Shown: piece after piece, positions 45,119 to 54,651 of the stretch
Position numbering within the stretch: position 1 is the stretch's first letter
Layout: every line of letters begins with the position of its first letter
NCBI GenBank assembly: GCA_030454085.1
Contig: JAKDJD010000004.1
Span: 1-64,000 of the forward strand
Length of the DNA stretch: 64,000 bases
DNA from: Kocuria sp.
GTDB taxonomy: Bacteria; Actinomycetota; Actinomycetes; Actinomycetales; Micrococcaceae
Direction of reading: 5' to 3'
The notes under the pieces: generated by a model
What the model saw: the letters and a program-made list of their open reading frames with translations, nothing else
Databases searched by the model: none
Told to the model about the DNA's origin: nothing
Program-made: the position numbers and the translations under genes

Positions 45119-46339
45119 TCAGCGGGACGCGGTCGCCAGCAATTTCTGGATTCTCTCCACGCCCGTGCGGAGGTCGTCATCCGCCAGTGCATAGGAGAGG
45201 CGGAGGTATCCGGAAGGGCCGAAGGCTTCGCCCGGAACCACTGCCACTTCGGCTTCGTCCAGGATCACGTCCGCGAGGTCCGCGGACGAGGAAATCGTGC
45301 GTCCGGCGATGTTCGACCCGAGCAGACCGGTGATGTCCGGGTAGGCATAGAACGCGCCCTGGGGGGTGGGGCAGGTGATTCCGTCGATCGCGTTGAGTCC
45401 CTCGACAATGGTCCTGCGACGCCGATCGAAGGCAGCCCTCATCTCGTCGACGGCGTCCATCGGTTGGGTCACGGCCGCCAGGGCCGCCCTTTGCGCGATG
45501 TTGTTGACGTTCGACGAAAGGTGCGACTGCAGGTTCGACGCGGCCTTGACGACGTCCCCAGGGCCGATCAACCATCCCACGCGCCATCCGGTCATGGCGT
45601 AGGTCTTCGCGACGCCGTTCAGGATGATGATGTTTTCCCCAAGCTCAGGGGCCGCGGTGGCGATCGAGGTGAAAGGGGCGCCGTCGTAGGTCAGATGCTC
45701 GTAAATCTCGTCGGCGATCACGAAGATCCCCTTGTCAGCCGCCCAGCGTCCGATGGCCGCAGTCTCCTCCGGGCTGTACACGGCTCCCGTGGGGTTGGAT
45801 GGTGAGACGAAAATCAGCGCCTTGGTCCGGTCGGTGTATGCCGCCTCCAATTGATCGACGGTGACCTTGTAGCCTTGCTCGGACCCGGCAAATACTTCTA
45901 CCGGGTTGCCGCCCGCCAGGCGGATGGCCTCGGGGTAGGTCGTCCAATAGGGGGCCGGAAGGAGGACGTCGTCGCCTTCGTCGATGACCGTCGCGAAGGC
46001 CTCGTAGACGGCCTGTTTGCCGCCATTTGTCACGATGACCTGCGAAGGATCCACAGAGTATCCGGAATCCCGCTGTGTTTTCTCAGCAATGGCCTGGCGC
46101 AGCTCGGGCAGGCCGGCGGCCGGCGAGTACCGAAAGTTGGCGGGGTCGTTCAGTGCCTCGCGGGCCGCATCCACAATGGGGGTCGGCGTCGCGAAATCGG
46201 GCTCTCCTGCGCCGAAACCGATCACGGGGCGCCCTTCGGCCTTGAGCGCCTTGGCTTTGGAATCCACGGCCAAGGTGGCGGACGGGGCAATGGCTGCGAT
46301 GCGTGCCGAGATGCGCTCCTGAGACGGCATGGTGCTCAC
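45119..46339 (-). CDS. aspC: Aspartate aminotransferase, class I pyridoxal-phosphate enzyme
   Basis: A 406-residue aminotransferase. It has the N-terminal [15 protein letters not shown] block, [14 protein letters not shown], the PLP lysine in [17 protein letters not shown] (about residue 241) and the arginine in [14 protein letters not shown]. It interconverts aspartate/oxaloacetate and glutamate/2-oxoglutarate in the actinobacterial AspAT (1b) subgroup. GTG 46339 and ATG 46330 are both possible. The 280-base region upstream holds the tRNA-Trp promoter on the other strand. Confidence 0.93.
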   Translation of the reverse strand: MSTMPSQERISARIAAIAPSATLAVDSKAKALKAEGRPVIGFGAGEPDFATPTPIVDAAREALNDPANFRYSPAAGLPELRQAIAEKTQRDSGYSVDPSQVIVTNGGKQAVYEAFATVIDEGDDVLLPAPYWTTYPEAIRLAGGNPVEVFAGSEQGYKVTVDQLEAAYTDRTKALIFVSPSNPTGAVYSPEETAAIGRWAADKGIFVIADEIYEHLTYDGAPFTSIATAAPELGENIIILNGVAKTYAMTGWRVGWLIGPGDVVKAASNLQSHLSSNVNNIAQRAALAAVTQPMDAVDEMRAAFDRRRRTIVEGLNAIDGITCPTPQGAFYAYPDITGLLGSNIAGRTISSSADLADVILDEAEVAVVPGEAFGPSGYLRLSYALADDDLRTGVERIQKLLATASR

Positions 46340-46506
46340 TTTCGTTGAGAACGGTTCCGAAATCGCGCTCCGCCGGGGGTTCCCGAAGGTGCTGTCCCAA
46401 TCCTATGCGCAGTCCCGTGCCGAGGACATGCCCAGAACATGCTGGCGGAAACTTTGCTCGAGACCCGGTGGGCGGGGTCCGTGGAACCCGTCTCTGCCCC
46501 AGCGAA

Positions 46507-46535
46507 TTGCGGGCACTCGACAAAGTCGCTAAAGT
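46507..46535 (+). promoter_or_regulatory. Promoter of tRNA-Trp and the secE region
   Basis: TTGCGG (46507-46512), a 17-base spacer and TAAAGT (46530-46535), about 85 bases before the tRNA. Confidence 0.6.
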
Positions 46536-46621
46536 TGAACTCCGGTGCTCGCCACCGAGGATCGTTCATGCCCGAGGGCACCAGCGACGTACCTGAAGAG
46601 CTGAGGGCGGTATACCGTCGA

Positions 46622-46694
46622 AGGGCAGTGGCGCAATTGGTAGCGCAGCGGTCTCCAAAACCGCAGGTTGCAGGTTCGAGTCCTGTCTGCCCTG
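46622..46694 (+). tRNA. tRNA-Trp (CCA)
   Basis: Acceptor AGGGCAG pairs with CTGCCCT, the anticodon CCA is at 46655-46657 in TCTCCAAAA, and the T-arm is GTTCGAGTC. Discriminator G. It precedes secE, the standard actinobacterial order. Confidence 0.96.
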
Positions 46695-46787
46695 CATATT
46701 CATCCCCTCACGAAGACCCATTCGTGGCATATAGTCGACAACGTTGTACAACGTCCAAGCCATAACGTCAGAAAGGGGCGGTACCGA

Positions 46788-47072
46788 ATGGCTAAAGCTG
46801 CTGCTGCGGGAGCCGCCGATCAGGAGTCCAGTACCGAGATGCGAGGCTTCTTCGGGCGGATTGTCCTCTTCCTCAAACAGGTCATCGGCGAGCTGAAAAA
46901 AGTCGTCAGCCCGACTCGTCGGGAACTCCTCAATTACGTGATCATCGTCCTGGTTTTCGTCGCGTTCATGCTGTTGCTGATCTTCGGCCTTGACTACCTG
47001 TTCGGGCAGGGAGCCTTCTGGCTCTTCGGTGACGGCGGCTTCGGTCAGAAGCCGCAGGGCCCCCAGGGCTAA
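46788..47072 (+). CDS. secE: Preprotein translocase subunit SecE
   Basis: A 94-residue SecE, the single-membrane-segment subunit of SecYEG. A cytoplasmic amphipathic helix (FLKQVIGELKKVVSPTRREL) precedes one membrane helix (VIIVLVFVAFMLLLIFGLDY). A short Gly-rich tail follows. ATG 46788 follows AAAGGGG; the frame is open through the tRNA upstream but that is not coding. Co-transcribed with nusG. Confidence 0.95.
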   Translation: MAKAAAAGAADQESSTEMRGFFGRIVLFLKQVIGELKKVVSPTRRELLNYVIIVLVFVAFMLLLIFGLDYLFGQGAFWLFGDGGFGQKPQGPQG

Positions 47073-47155
47073 ACTGAGAATTCAGACGAATCCGCCCCGC
47101 GGCCGTGACAATGGGTTGCGGGGATGCGAAGACCCCCAAGAAAGCAGGAAACGCA

Positions 47156-48007
47156 GTGTCCGAGCAGGAACTCGATAACTCCGCCGAGGAGAACCAGGTC
47201 GATCAGACCTCTCCCGAGCAGGCAGAGCAGGCCGACGCCGCGGAGCAGTCCAGCCAGTCCGGCTTCGAACAGACAGAGTCCGCGTTGGTTTCCTCCGCCC
47301 AGGAGGATTCGGAGAACGCGGAGGACGCATCCGGAGACTTCGACGACACCGTCGAACAGGTCTCGGAATCGGCCGAAGGGGACCCGGATGTCGACCCGAT
47401 GCAGGAATTCCGTTCAAAGCTCCGTCGCCAGGAAGGCGACTGGTACGTGATCCACACGTACGCCGGTTATGAGAACCGCGTCAGGACGAACCTGCAGACC
47501 CGTGCCCAGTCGATGAACATGGAGGACGATCTCTTCGAGATCCAGGTCCCCATGGAAGAAGTCGTGGAGATCAAGAACGGCCAGCGCAAGACCGTGCGCC
47601 GCGTGAGGATCCCCGGTTACGTGCTGGTCCGCATGAACCTGACGGACGAGTCCTGGGGCGTCGTGCGCCACACGCCCGGCGTGACCGGGTTCGTCGGCCA
47701 AGATGCTTACAACCCGGTGCCGCTCCGGCTCGACGAGGTGGTCGACATGCTCGCGCCGGTCTTCGAGGCCGAGCAGGCCGAAGCGGCCAAGGACGCCGGC
47801 GAACCGATCCCGGCCGAGGTTGCTCCCCAGGTCAACGTCGGCTTCGAGGTGGGCGAATCGGTCATCGTCAAGGAAGGCCCCTTCGAGACCCTCCCGGCGA
47901 CCATCTCCGAGATCAAGCCCGAAGCGCAGCAGCTCGTGGTTCTCGTTTCGCTCTTCGAGCGCGAGACTCCCGTGAGCCTGGGCTTCAATCAGGTCACCAA
48001 GATCTGA
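47156..48007 (+). CDS. nusG: Transcription termination/antitermination factor NusG
   Basis: A 283-residue NusG. The N-terminal 85 residues are acidic and Gln/Ser-rich, an extension usual in actinobacteria. The NGN domain has [28 protein letters not shown] and TPGVTGFVG; the C-terminal KOW domain has [25 protein letters not shown] 47156 follows AGGAA at 7 bases and is preferred over the frame opening at 47105. It links RNA polymerase to Rho and ribosomes. Confidence 0.95.
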   Translation: MSEQELDNSAEENQVDQTSPEQAEQADAAEQSSQSGFEQTESALVSSAQEDSENAEDASGDFDDTVEQVSESAEGDPDVDPMQEFRSKLRRQEGDWYVIHTYAGYENRVRTNLQTRAQSMNMEDDLFEIQVPMEEVVEIKNGQRKTVRRVRIPGYVLVRMNLTDESWGVVRHTPGVTGFVGQDAYNPVPLRLDEVVDMLAPVFEAEQAEAAKDAGEPIPAEVAPQVNVGFEVGESVIVKEGPFETLPATISEIKPEAQQLVVLVSLFERETPVSLGFNQVTKI

Positions 48008-48026
48008 TCACCTTCTTCTCGCACGC

Positions 48027-48063
48027 AATGCGCGGTCCCGCCCCCGAGCGGTGACCGCGCATT
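48027..48063 (+). terminator. Terminator after nusG
   Basis: AATGCGCGGTC (48027-48037) and GACCGCGCATT (48053-48063) form a perfect 11-bp stem with a 15-base loop. Confidence 0.75.
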
Positions 48064-48244
48064 CGTTCGTGATGCAGTGATATTGCTCCCCCTGAGTGGA
48101 GAAAACCATTCGTGCGGGACTAGACTGAGATTTTGCGTGTGCTCGTGCGCTTTGGCGTGCTTACGCGCGGTCGCCGCGCCACGGTGACCACCCGCCGTCG
48201 TACGCTCCTGTGCGTCGGTCAGCCCCAGAAGAAAAGGACCTCAA

Positions 48245-48673
48245 TTGGCTCCCAAGAAAAAGGTCGCAGGCCTCATCAAGCTGCAGATCCAGGCAGGTGC
48301 CGCCAACCCGGCGCCCCCGGTTGGTCCCGCCCTCGGTCAGCACGGCGTCAACATCATGGAATTCTGCAAGGCGTACAACGCCGCCACGGAATCCATGCGC
48401 GGCAATGTCGTGCCCGTCGAGATCACGGTCTACGAGGACCGCTCGTTCACCTTCATCACCAAGACTCCTCCGGCCGCCGAGCTCATCAAGAAGGCCGCCG
48501 GCGTCGCCAAGGGCTCCGGAGTTCCCCACACCAACAAGGTCGGCAAGATCAGCATGGACCAGGTCCGTGAGATCGCCGAAACCAAGATGCCCGACCTCAA
48601 CGCCAACGACATGGACGCAGCATCGAAGATCGTTGCCGGTACCGCTCGTTCGATGGGCATCACCGTCGAGTAG
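48245..48673 (+). CDS. rplK: 50S ribosomal protein L11
   Basis: A 142-residue L11. It has [36 protein letters not shown] and the C-terminal [11 protein letters not shown] is the start codon (TTG GCT CCC), with AAAGGA 5-6 bases before it. It is co-transcribed with rplA, 135 bases downstream. A TAGACT hexamer at 48121-48126 may be its promoter. Confidence 0.96.
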   Translation: MAPKKKVAGLIKLQIQAGAANPAPPVGPALGQHGVNIMEFCKAYNAATESMRGNVVPVEITVYEDRSFTFITKTPPAAELIKKAAGVAKGSGVPHTNKVGKISMDQVREIAETKMPDLNANDMDAASKIVAGTARSMGITVE

Positions 48674-48808
48674 TCCCACGGGATCTTTCGACGTTCATTC
48701 AATAAATCATTCAGCCCGCTCTCGCAGCGGGGGTCCGCCACATGAGCGGGCCAGTGGCAGGGCCGGCGCGGTCCGACAGACCACAACTGCACAAGGAGAA
48801 ACAAGCAG

Positions 48809-49504
48809 ATGGCAAAGCGCAGCAAAGCGTACCAGGCAGCCGCAGAGAAGATCGATCAGGACAAGCTCTACGGCGTCGGTGAGGCAATCCGCCTCGCCCA
48901 GGAGATCAACTCGTCCAAGGCCGACGCCACCGTGGAGGTCGCATTGCGCCTCTCGGTCGATCCCCGCAAGGCCGACCAGATGGTTCGCGGCACCGTGAAC
49001 CTCCCGAACGGCACGGGCAAGACCGCCCGCGTCGTCGTCTTCGCCCAGGGCGACAAGGCGACCGCGGCTGAGGAAGCCGGCGCCGACTACGTCGGTTCGG
49101 ACGAGCTCATCGCCAAGGTCGCCGACGGCTGGGTCGATTTCGACGCCGCCGTGGCCACCCCGGACATGATGGGCAAGGTCGGTCGCCTGGGCAAGGTCCT
49201 GGGTCCCCGTAACCTCATGCCGAACCCGAAGACCGGCACGGTGACCATGGATGTTGTGAAGGCCGTGGGCGACATCAAGGGCGGCAAGATCGACTTCCGT
49301 GTTGACCGCAACTCCAACCTCCACTTCATCATCGGCAAGTCCTCCTTCGACGCCGCCCAGCTCGAGGAGAACTTCCAGGCGGCGATCGAGGAGATCGCGC
49401 GCCTGAAGCCCTCCGCCTCGAAGGGACGTTACGTCTCCAGGATCACCGTGGCCACGACCTTCGGCCCCGGCATCCCGGTCGACCCGTCGGTGGCCGAGAA
49501 GTAG
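48809..49504 (+). CDS. rplA: 50S ribosomal protein L1
   Basis: A 231-residue L1 with the conserved [21 protein letters not shown] and [14 protein letters not shown] segments. L1 binds 23S rRNA at the exit side and in many bacteria represses its own operon. AAGGAG precedes the ATG. Confidence 0.96.
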   Translation: MAKRSKAYQAAAEKIDQDKLYGVGEAIRLAQEINSSKADATVEVALRLSVDPRKADQMVRGTVNLPNGTGKTARVVVFAQGDKATAAEEAGADYVGSDELIAKVADGWVDFDAAVATPDMMGKVGRLGKVLGPRNLMPNPKTGTVTMDVVKAVGDIKGGKIDFRVDRNSNLHFIIGKSSFDAAQLEENFQAAIEEIARLKPSASKGRYVSRITVATTFGPGIPVDPSVAEK

Positions 49505-49561
49505 GAATCCGGATCCGATCGGAACGGTCACGAAGACCTTGACGATCGTGCCGACCACGAG

Positions 49562-49597
49562 GCCCCGCACCGTCCTTGGCGACGGTGCGGGGCTTTT
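49562..49597 (+). terminator. Intrinsic terminator after rplA
   Basis: GCCCCGCACCGTC (49562-49574) and GACGGTGCGGGGC (49581-49593) form a perfect 13-bp stem with a 6-base loop, followed by TTTT. Confidence 0.92.
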
Positions 49598-49663
49598 GCG
49601 CGTGTCCACGGGTAAGGAAACCCCGCGATTCGCGTGCATACACGTCGAAGGGATGAAGCCGCT

Positions 49664-50752
49664 GTGAGTCTGGTCTTCGAGGCAGTCAGCAAATCGTTCG
49701 GTGGCGAGCCAGTCCTGCGGGAGCTTGACCTCACCGTCGGTACTGGTCAGCTGATGACGGTGCTCGGGCCATCAGGTGGGGGCAAGACCACCATGCTGAG
49801 GATTGCGGCGGGGCTCGAATCGCCGACGTCGGGCGCCGTCCACCTGGACGGGAATCCGGTGCGACTGGGTGATTCGTCGGTCGCGTTTCAGGACACCCCG
49901 CTCTATCCCCACCTCACGGTCCTGGACAACGTCTTGTTCCCGCTTCGACTCAGGGCAGCCCGGGGAGGCACCTCGCGGTACAGGAACGACCGTGAGCGCC
50001 GTGCCGCGGCATTGGACGCCCTCGAGATGATGCACATCCCGGACTTGGGTCCGCGGCGGATCAATCAATTGTCCGGAGGCCAGCGGCAGCGCGTCGGTAT
50101 TGCCCGCGCGCTCGTTCGCGACGTCGGGCTGTACCTGTTCGACGAGCCGCTCGCGCATTTGGACCAGGCGTTGGCCCGCGACATTCGTGAGGACCTGCGT
50201 GCCGTGCAACGGGAGAAGGGGCTGACCATGGTGTACGTGACGCATCAGGTGGAAGAAGCCTTCGCTCTCGGGGACACCGTCACGATCCTCAATGACGGCC
50301 GCCTCGAACAGATCGGCCCGCCCCAGGAGCTCTGGCAGAGGCCCGCGACGCGATTCGTCGCCGGATTCTTGGGCGGACATTCCATGAATTTCGTGCCCGG
50401 CGAGGACAGGATCGTGCGAGGGTTCCGGCCGGAGAACTGTCTGGTCCAGGACCTTGCCGCGGTACGTTCCGATCAGGGCAGTGAGTCGGTTCTGCGTTTC
50501 GACGGCACGGTCGTCGGATCATCGTTCCTGGGCGAGCAGACGCTCGTCGTCGTCGATACGGGGTCCGAAACGCGGGCCCTGCGGGCGCTGCTGCCCTCGG
50601 TGCGTTCCGGTGAGCCGGTCGACCCGCCCGCGATCGGGGAGAGTGCCTGTGTGCTCGTCGACGAGGTGAACGTGCACGAATTCGACGCGGCAACCGGGCA
50701 ACGGATCGTCCCCGCTGACGCACGCGGAGGTGCCACCGCCCAACCTCAGTGA
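49664..50752 (+). CDS. Orphan ABC transporter ATPase, CUT1/MsiK-like with C-terminal TOBE region
   Basis: A 362-residue ABC ATPase. Walker A is [10 protein letters not shown], the Q-loop region [22 protein letters not shown], signature [13 protein letters not shown], Walker [13 protein letters not shown]. The C-terminal third has an OB/TOBE-like part ([13 protein letters not shown] onward). This resembles the ATPases of sugar importers, which often serve several systems in actinobacteria. No permease is next to it; it lies alone between rplA and the rplJ leader. GTG 49664 follows AAGGGATG. It could supply modA-modB at 55.9-57.6 kb, which lacks an ATPase, but the Q-loop region looks more sugar-like than ModC-like. 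Confidence 0.85.
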   Translation: MSLVFEAVSKSFGGEPVLRELDLTVGTGQLMTVLGPSGGGKTTMLRIAAGLESPTSGAVHLDGNPVRLGDSSVAFQDTPLYPHLTVLDNVLFPLRLRAARGGTSRYRNDRERRAAALDALEMMHIPDLGPRRINQLSGGQRQRVGIARALVRDVGLYLFDEPLAHLDQALARDIREDLRAVQREKGLTMVYVTHQVEEAFALGDTVTILNDGRLEQIGPPQELWQRPATRFVAGFLGGHSMNFVPGEDRIVRGFRPENCLVQDLAAVRSDQGSESVLRFDGTVVGSSFLGEQTLVVVDTGSETRALRALLPSVRSGEPVDPPAIGESACVLVDEVNVHEFDAATGQRIVPADARGGATAQPQ

Positions 50753-50819
50753 TGTGCGTCCCATCGGGACCGTGTGGGTGGCTCCGTCGCCGGACGTGTG
50801 GTTTACTGGAAATACCAAA

Positions 50820-51024
50820 GACCGCCGGTCGTAGGTTTTGCACGCCCCCGGGTGTGTTTATCCGCCATAAGAGTTCCCGCAAGGAACGGCCAGCGCAGGT
50901 GAACGTGACACAATCGGACTCCGTGCATTCGAATGCGCGCCGAGATCTCGCTGTGCCCCGCCATCTGCGCGGGGCATTTTTTGTGGGCTCATGGGCGCCC
51001 GGCAATCAGACCGGAAGGAGTACC
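50820..51024 (+). promoter_or_regulatory. rplJ leader region (probable L10 leader) with attenuator-like terminator
   Basis: The 270-base gap upstream of rplJ shows no gene. A terminator-like hairpin at 50954-50976 (TGCCCCGC and GCGGGGCA, 7-base loop) is followed by TTTTTT. It lies about 50 bases before rplJ, where the L10 leader would normally fold. The L10(L12)4 complex binds such leaders in many bacteria, so autogenous control is inferred. The exact aptamer is not resolved here. Confidence 0.6.
50954..50982 (+). terminator. Attenuator-like terminator before rplJ
   Basis: An 8-bp perfect GC stem followed by six T. It is upstream of the rplJ start, so it would end transcription before the ribosomal genes unless relieved. 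Confidence 0.75.
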
Positions 51025-51564
51025 ATGGCGACACCGGAAAAGGCGGCCGCTGTATCGGAGTTGAGGGAGCTTTTCTCCAACTCGGACGCTGCTGTTTTGA
51101 CTGAGTATCGTGGTCTCACCGTGAGCAAGCTCGGAGAGCTTCGTCGCTCGCTCGGTGAGAACGCTGAATATGCCGTGGTGAAGAACACGCTGACCGCCAT
51201 CGCGGCCAGGGAAGCCGGCGTCGAGGGCCTGAACTTCGACGACCTCAACGGCCCCACCGCAATCGCCTTCATCACCGGGGAACCGGTCGAGGCGACCAAG
51301 AGCCTGCGTGACTTCGCCAAGCAAAATCCCCAGCTGGTCATCAAGAGTGGTTACTTTGAGGGTAAGACTCTCGGTGAAGCTGACATCCAGAAGCTTGCGG
51401 ATCTTGAATCTCGCGAGGTGCTGCTGGCCAAGGTTGCGGGTGCCGCAAAGGGCACCCTGTCCAAGGCCGCCGCGCTGTTCCAGGCACCGCTCTCCAAGAC
51501 TGCTCGTACCGCAGAGGCTCTGCGCACGAAGGTCGAGGAGCAGGGTGGAGAATCCGCTGCCTAA
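51025..51564 (+). CDS. rplJ: 50S ribosomal protein L10
   Basis: A 179-residue L10 with the RNA-binding part [20 protein letters not shown] and [17 protein letters not shown]. It anchors L7/L12 dimers on the ribosome through its C-terminal helix. ATG 51025 follows GGAAGGAG; the frame is open upstream into the leader but that is not coding. rplL follows after 120 bases. Confidence 0.96.
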   Translation: MATPEKAAAVSELRELFSNSDAAVLTEYRGLTVSKLGELRRSLGENAEYAVVKNTLTAIAAREAGVEGLNFDDLNGPTAIAFITGEPVEATKSLRDFAKQNPQLVIKSGYFEGKTLGEADIQKLADLESREVLLAKVAGAAKGTLSKAAALFQAPLSKTARTAEALRTKVEEQGGESAA

Positions 51565-51684
51565 GACGTCCTCGGACGTCATCAACGGGAACCCGTTGGC
51601 CCTGCGCCTCAGCCTGGGGGGCAGGAGAATCCAAGATCCGTTGCAGGAAACCTCTGCAACAAGACATAAGAAGGAGCCAAACAC

Positions 51685-52074
51685 ATGGCCAAGCTGACCA
51701 CTGAAGAACTCATCGAGGCTTTCAAGGAACTGTCCCTGATCGAGCTGTCCGACTTCGTCAAGGCCTTCGAAGAGACCTTCGACGTCACCGCTGCTGCCCC
51801 CGCCGCCGTTGCCGCTGCACCGGCCGCCGGTGGCGATGCAGGCGCTGATGAGGCTGAAGAGCAGACCGAATTCGACGTTGTGCTCGAGTCGGCCGGCGAC
51901 AAGAAGATCGGCGTCATCAAGGAAGTTCGTGCGCTGACCTCCCTCGGCCTCAAGGAAGCCAAGGACCTGGTCGACGGCGCTCCGAAGCCGGTTCTCGAGG
52001 GTGCTTCCAAGGAAGACGCCGAGAAGGCCAAGGAGCAGCTCGAGGGCGCTGGCGCTACCATCTCCCTCAAGTAA
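51685..52074 (+). CDS. rplL: 50S ribosomal protein L7/L12
   Basis: A 129-residue L7/L12. The N-terminal dimerisation part ([20 protein letters not shown]) and an Ala-rich hinge (about 38-55) precede the C-terminal domain [20 protein letters not shown], which recruits translation GTPases. AGAAGGAG precedes the ATG. Confidence 0.97.
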   Translation: MAKLTTEELIEAFKELSLIELSDFVKAFEETFDVTAAAPAAVAAAPAAGGDAGADEAEEQTEFDVVLESAGDKKIGVIKEVRALTSLGLKEAKDLVDGAPKPVLEGASKEDAEKAKEQLEGAGATISLK

Positions 52075-52096
52075 TTCCTTCCGGAATTCTCTGGTC

Positions 52097-52137
52097 GAAG
52101 GCTCTCCCACCCGCGCGGTGGGGGAGCCTTCTCCCTT
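52097..52137 (+). terminator. Intrinsic terminator after rplL
   Basis: GAAGGCTCTCCCACC (52097-52111) pairs with GGTGGGGGAGCCTTC (52117-52131) with one G-T, followed by TCCCTTTT. Confidence 0.9.
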
Positions 52138-52534
52138 TTAAGATTGGTTCTGACCCTGTCGTTCCCTGCTTCGCACAAGAACCGTCCTCGTCGCCTGAGC
52201 TGTCCCGGCGAAAGAAAACGCGGCGTGGCTGTGTCGGTTGTCATCGGAGCGAGTCTGTTCGCAGTCTGCGTGGGATGCTTTCGGACCCCTCGGCGTCGCG
52301 AATGCTTGTAGAAGCAACATCGTGTTCAGGACTTTGCCCGGGCACCGAGAAGGTGACTCGCCACGCGTGACGTTCCTGATCGGCGCGATCAGTGTGGCGA
52401 CGATCGAAGGCACGGGGGAATACCGGAACGCGCTTGGTGATACCAACGAGACGTTGCGGAAGCGATGATCCCGAGGGCTTCCTCAGCAGGTTCCCGGCCT
52501 GGTCCGGATCTGCCGTTCCCGACCGCCCCGAAGC
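52138..52534. other. Intergenic region without a recognised gene
   Basis: About 400 bases between the rplL terminator and the end of moeA. Open frames here (for example 52138-52446 on the minus strand) lack a start context, a family or a hydrophobic pattern. I see no repeat or hairpin of note. Confidence 0.6.
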
Positions 52535-53728
52535 TCAGTCCAAGGGCAGGCAGCTGACCCGATCGCCTGAAGTGGCACCTTCCGGCGGGACGACGGCCAG
52601 GACATCCGCCGCCGCGAGACCCGAGAGCATGTGTGCCTGCGTGCCGGGGCATGGGAGCGCGACGTCGCCGTCGAGCGTGCACGGGACGAGGCTCGTATTT
52701 CCCTTGTGCGAAGCAGGCATGTCCCTGCCGAGGACCGCCGAAAGAAGGGGCGGCAGCGGCCGCCCCAGGAATCCGGCGAGGGCCACCGGCGCGAGTCCGT
52801 AGAGCGAGGTGTGTGCCGCGAGCGGATTCCCGGGCAACCCCAGGACGATCCGGTCGCCGGGGAGACGCCCAACGATGGTCGGATGCCCGGGGCGAACGGC
52901 GATCGACGTCGCGATCAGGTCCGTGCACATGTCCTCGAGGATCTTCCGCACGAAATCCTGGCTCGAGGATCCCGATCCGCCCGTGAGGATCACGAGGTCG
53001 CCGCTGGCCCACGAGATCCACTCGCGGATGACGTCGTGGTCGTCGTGGAGCCGCGTTCTTTCGGTGACGTCCGCGCCCCAACCTCGCAGGAGGTGCGGGA
53101 ATTGTGCGGAGAAGGCGTCGCGAACCTCCCCGGGCTGGGGCACGCCGGAGGCGATCACCTCATTGCCCGTGAAGGCCATGCTGACGGTCATCGGTCGATG
53201 CACGGAAACGATGTCGATACCGCAGGCCGCGAGCAGCGCAATGTGGCGGGGCGCGAGCACGGTTCCCTCCGCGACCAGCTGGGTTCCCTGAGCCATCTCC
53301 TCGCCGCGACGCCGTATGTCGCGACCAGGCGAATACGGGTGCTCCGGAAGGCAATGCACGGTCGACCCCAGGGTCTCGGTGTGCTCGACGCGGACCACGC
53401 CCTCGGTTCCTTCGGGCAGGACGGATCCCGTCAGGCAAGGCCACGCTTCTCCGGCCGCGATGCTGCCCGAGCGACGGTGGATGTTCCGCTCGCCCGAGGA
53501 GCGCACCGGATCCGAGGTCAGACGCCACGGTCCCGGTCCGGCCACGGCGAACCCGTCCATGGCCGAGGAATCGAAGTGAGGTATGGGGATGGGGCTCACG
53601 AGCGGCTTCGCCGTCGTCATGCCCAGTGCGTTCTCGAGCCGCAGGTCCTCTGGGCGATCCAGGGTTCTTCCGATCTCGCTCGCGAGGTCGTGGAGCTTCT
53701 CACGGACCGCGTACCAGTCCCGCCTCAT
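52535..53728 (-). CDS. moeA: Molybdopterin molybdenumtransferase MoeA
   Basis: A 397-residue MoeA that inserts molybdate into adenylated molybdopterin. It has the HFDSSAMDGFAV motif, GTEGVVRVEHTE, the LTGGSGSSSQDFVRKIL MoCF-domain loop and GLPGNPLAAHTSLYGLAPV. ATG 53728 is used because AAGGA precedes it and it overlaps the mobA stop as ATGA; the frame extends upstream within mobA. It is the last gene of the leftward moaA-moaD-mobA-moeA operon. A second, different MoeA lies at 57580. Confidence 0.93.
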   Translation of the reverse strand: MRRDWYAVREKLHDLASEIGRTLDRPEDLRLENALGMTTAKPLVSPIPIPHFDSSAMDGFAVAGPGPWRLTSDPVRSSGERNIHRRSGSIAAGEAWPCLTGSVLPEGTEGVVRVEHTETLGSTVHCLPEHPYSPGRDIRRRGEEMAQGTQLVAEGTVLAPRHIALLAACGIDIVSVHRPMTVSMAFTGNEVIASGVPQPGEVRDAFSAQFPHLLRGWGADVTERTRLHDDHDVIREWISWASGDLVILTGGSGSSSQDFVRKILEDMCTDLIATSIAVRPGHPTIVGRLPGDRIVLGLPGNPLAAHTSLYGLAPVALAGFLGRPLPPLLSAVLGRDMPASHKGNTSLVPCTLDGDVALPCPGTQAHMLSGLAAADVLAVVPPEGATSGDRVSCLPLD

Positions 53729-54375
53729 GCCGGATTCCTTGTCGAAAGATCGTTCGGGCGGGCAACGTAGCCGAGGGCCACGGCGTCGTCCCAGGTATCG
53801 ACGTCCGCGCTCGATCCTGCCGGAACCTCGACTACGGTCGGGGAGAGGCGTTTCAGTCTCGACATCACGGACTGTGAGCCCGCCGGTTCGGCGAAGGCGT
53901 CCCGCGCCCGATCGAGGCGGAGAACCGACAGGAGAGGTTGCCACCGCCCGTCATCGGACCCCACGAATGCGGCGTCGTCCGGCGTCCGTTCGGTCACGGC
54001 CCGACGCAGGGCCGCCAATCCCGGTCCCGGATGCGGCATGTCGGCCGCGACCACGAAGGACCACGAGTCCAGCGCGGGGAATTCCGAAAGCCCGGCCCGG
54101 ATTGCCGCGGCCGGGCCGGAGAAGGGCGGATCCTCGCGCACGAGTCCGGTTCCTTCCGGAACCGGAATGTCCTCGGGCCCGACGACGACGCAGCGGTCGG
54201 CTCCGACGCCCGCGTATCGTTCGAGATCCTCGAGGACGGAGCCCAGGACGGTGCGGCCGTCTCTGGACAGCAAGGGCTTGTCCGGAATCGGCACGGGTGC
54301 CGATTCGTGCAGACGCGACGATCGACCACCCGCGAGGACGATCGCTCGGAACTCGACTAGAGGGAACGGGGCCAC
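53725..54375 (-). CDS. mobA: Molybdenum cofactor guanylyltransferase-like nucleotidyltransferase
   Basis: A 216-residue MobA-type nucleotidyltransferase. It has the N-terminal signature IVLAGGRSSRLH (residues 12-23), PDKPLLSRDGRTVLG, EDPPFSGPAAAIRAGL and VVAADMPHP. The family adds GMP (or CMP) to molybdopterin, giving the dinucleotide cofactor of DMSO-reductase-type enzymes. It overlaps moeA by 4 bases and starts 3 bases after moaD. The exact nucleotide is not determined by sequence. Confidence 0.86.
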   Translation of the reverse strand: MAPFPLVEFRAIVLAGGRSSRLHESAPVPIPDKPLLSRDGRTVLGSVLEDLERYAGVGADRCVVVGPEDIPVPEGTGLVREDPPFSGPAAAIRAGLSEFPALDSWSFVVAADMPHPGPGLAALRRAVTERTPDDAAFVGSDDGRWQPLLSVLRLDRARDAFAEPAGSQSVMSRLKRLSPTVVEVPAGSSADVDTWDDAVALGYVARPNDLSTRNPA

Positions 54376-54378
54376 CGG

Positions 54379-54648
54379 TCAGCCCCCGGCGAAGGGCGGC
54401 ATGATGTCGATGCGCTCGACGCTCGCGAGAGAAGCCGAAGGTTCGGCTCTGCGCCCATCGGCGAGGAACGTGCATCGGCCGAAGACCTCCGCCAGCGTCA
54501 GGCCGGCGGCTCGGTGCTCGGTGTGCTCTCGTCCTAGCGTCTCGACCAGGTCCGCGAGGGTGTCGAGACCGTTCGCCGCGGCGTCGACGGATTCGGTCGA
54601 CTGGCCGCGGGCTGCCCGCGCAGCAGCGAAATAGTGGATGTCGACCAA
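54379..54648 (-). CDS. moaD: Molybdopterin synthase small subunit MoaD
   Basis: An 89-residue ubiquitin-like protein ending in PPFAGG; the terminal Gly-Gly is thiocarboxylated to donate sulfur in molybdopterin synthesis with MoaE (encoded at 59814). The start is TTG at 54648, 3 bases after the moaA stop, preceded by a G-rich stretch. No other start gives the right length. Confidence 0.9.
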   Translation of the reverse strand: MVDIHYFAAARAARGQSTESVDAAANGLDTLADLVETLGREHTEHRAAGLTLAEVFGRCTFLADGRRAEPSASLASVERIDIMPPFAGG

Positions 54649-54651
54649 TTC

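Noticed and set aside
52138..52446. A 102-codon minus-strand frame downstream of rplL
   Set aside because: No start context and no family; it lies in an otherwise empty intergenic region.
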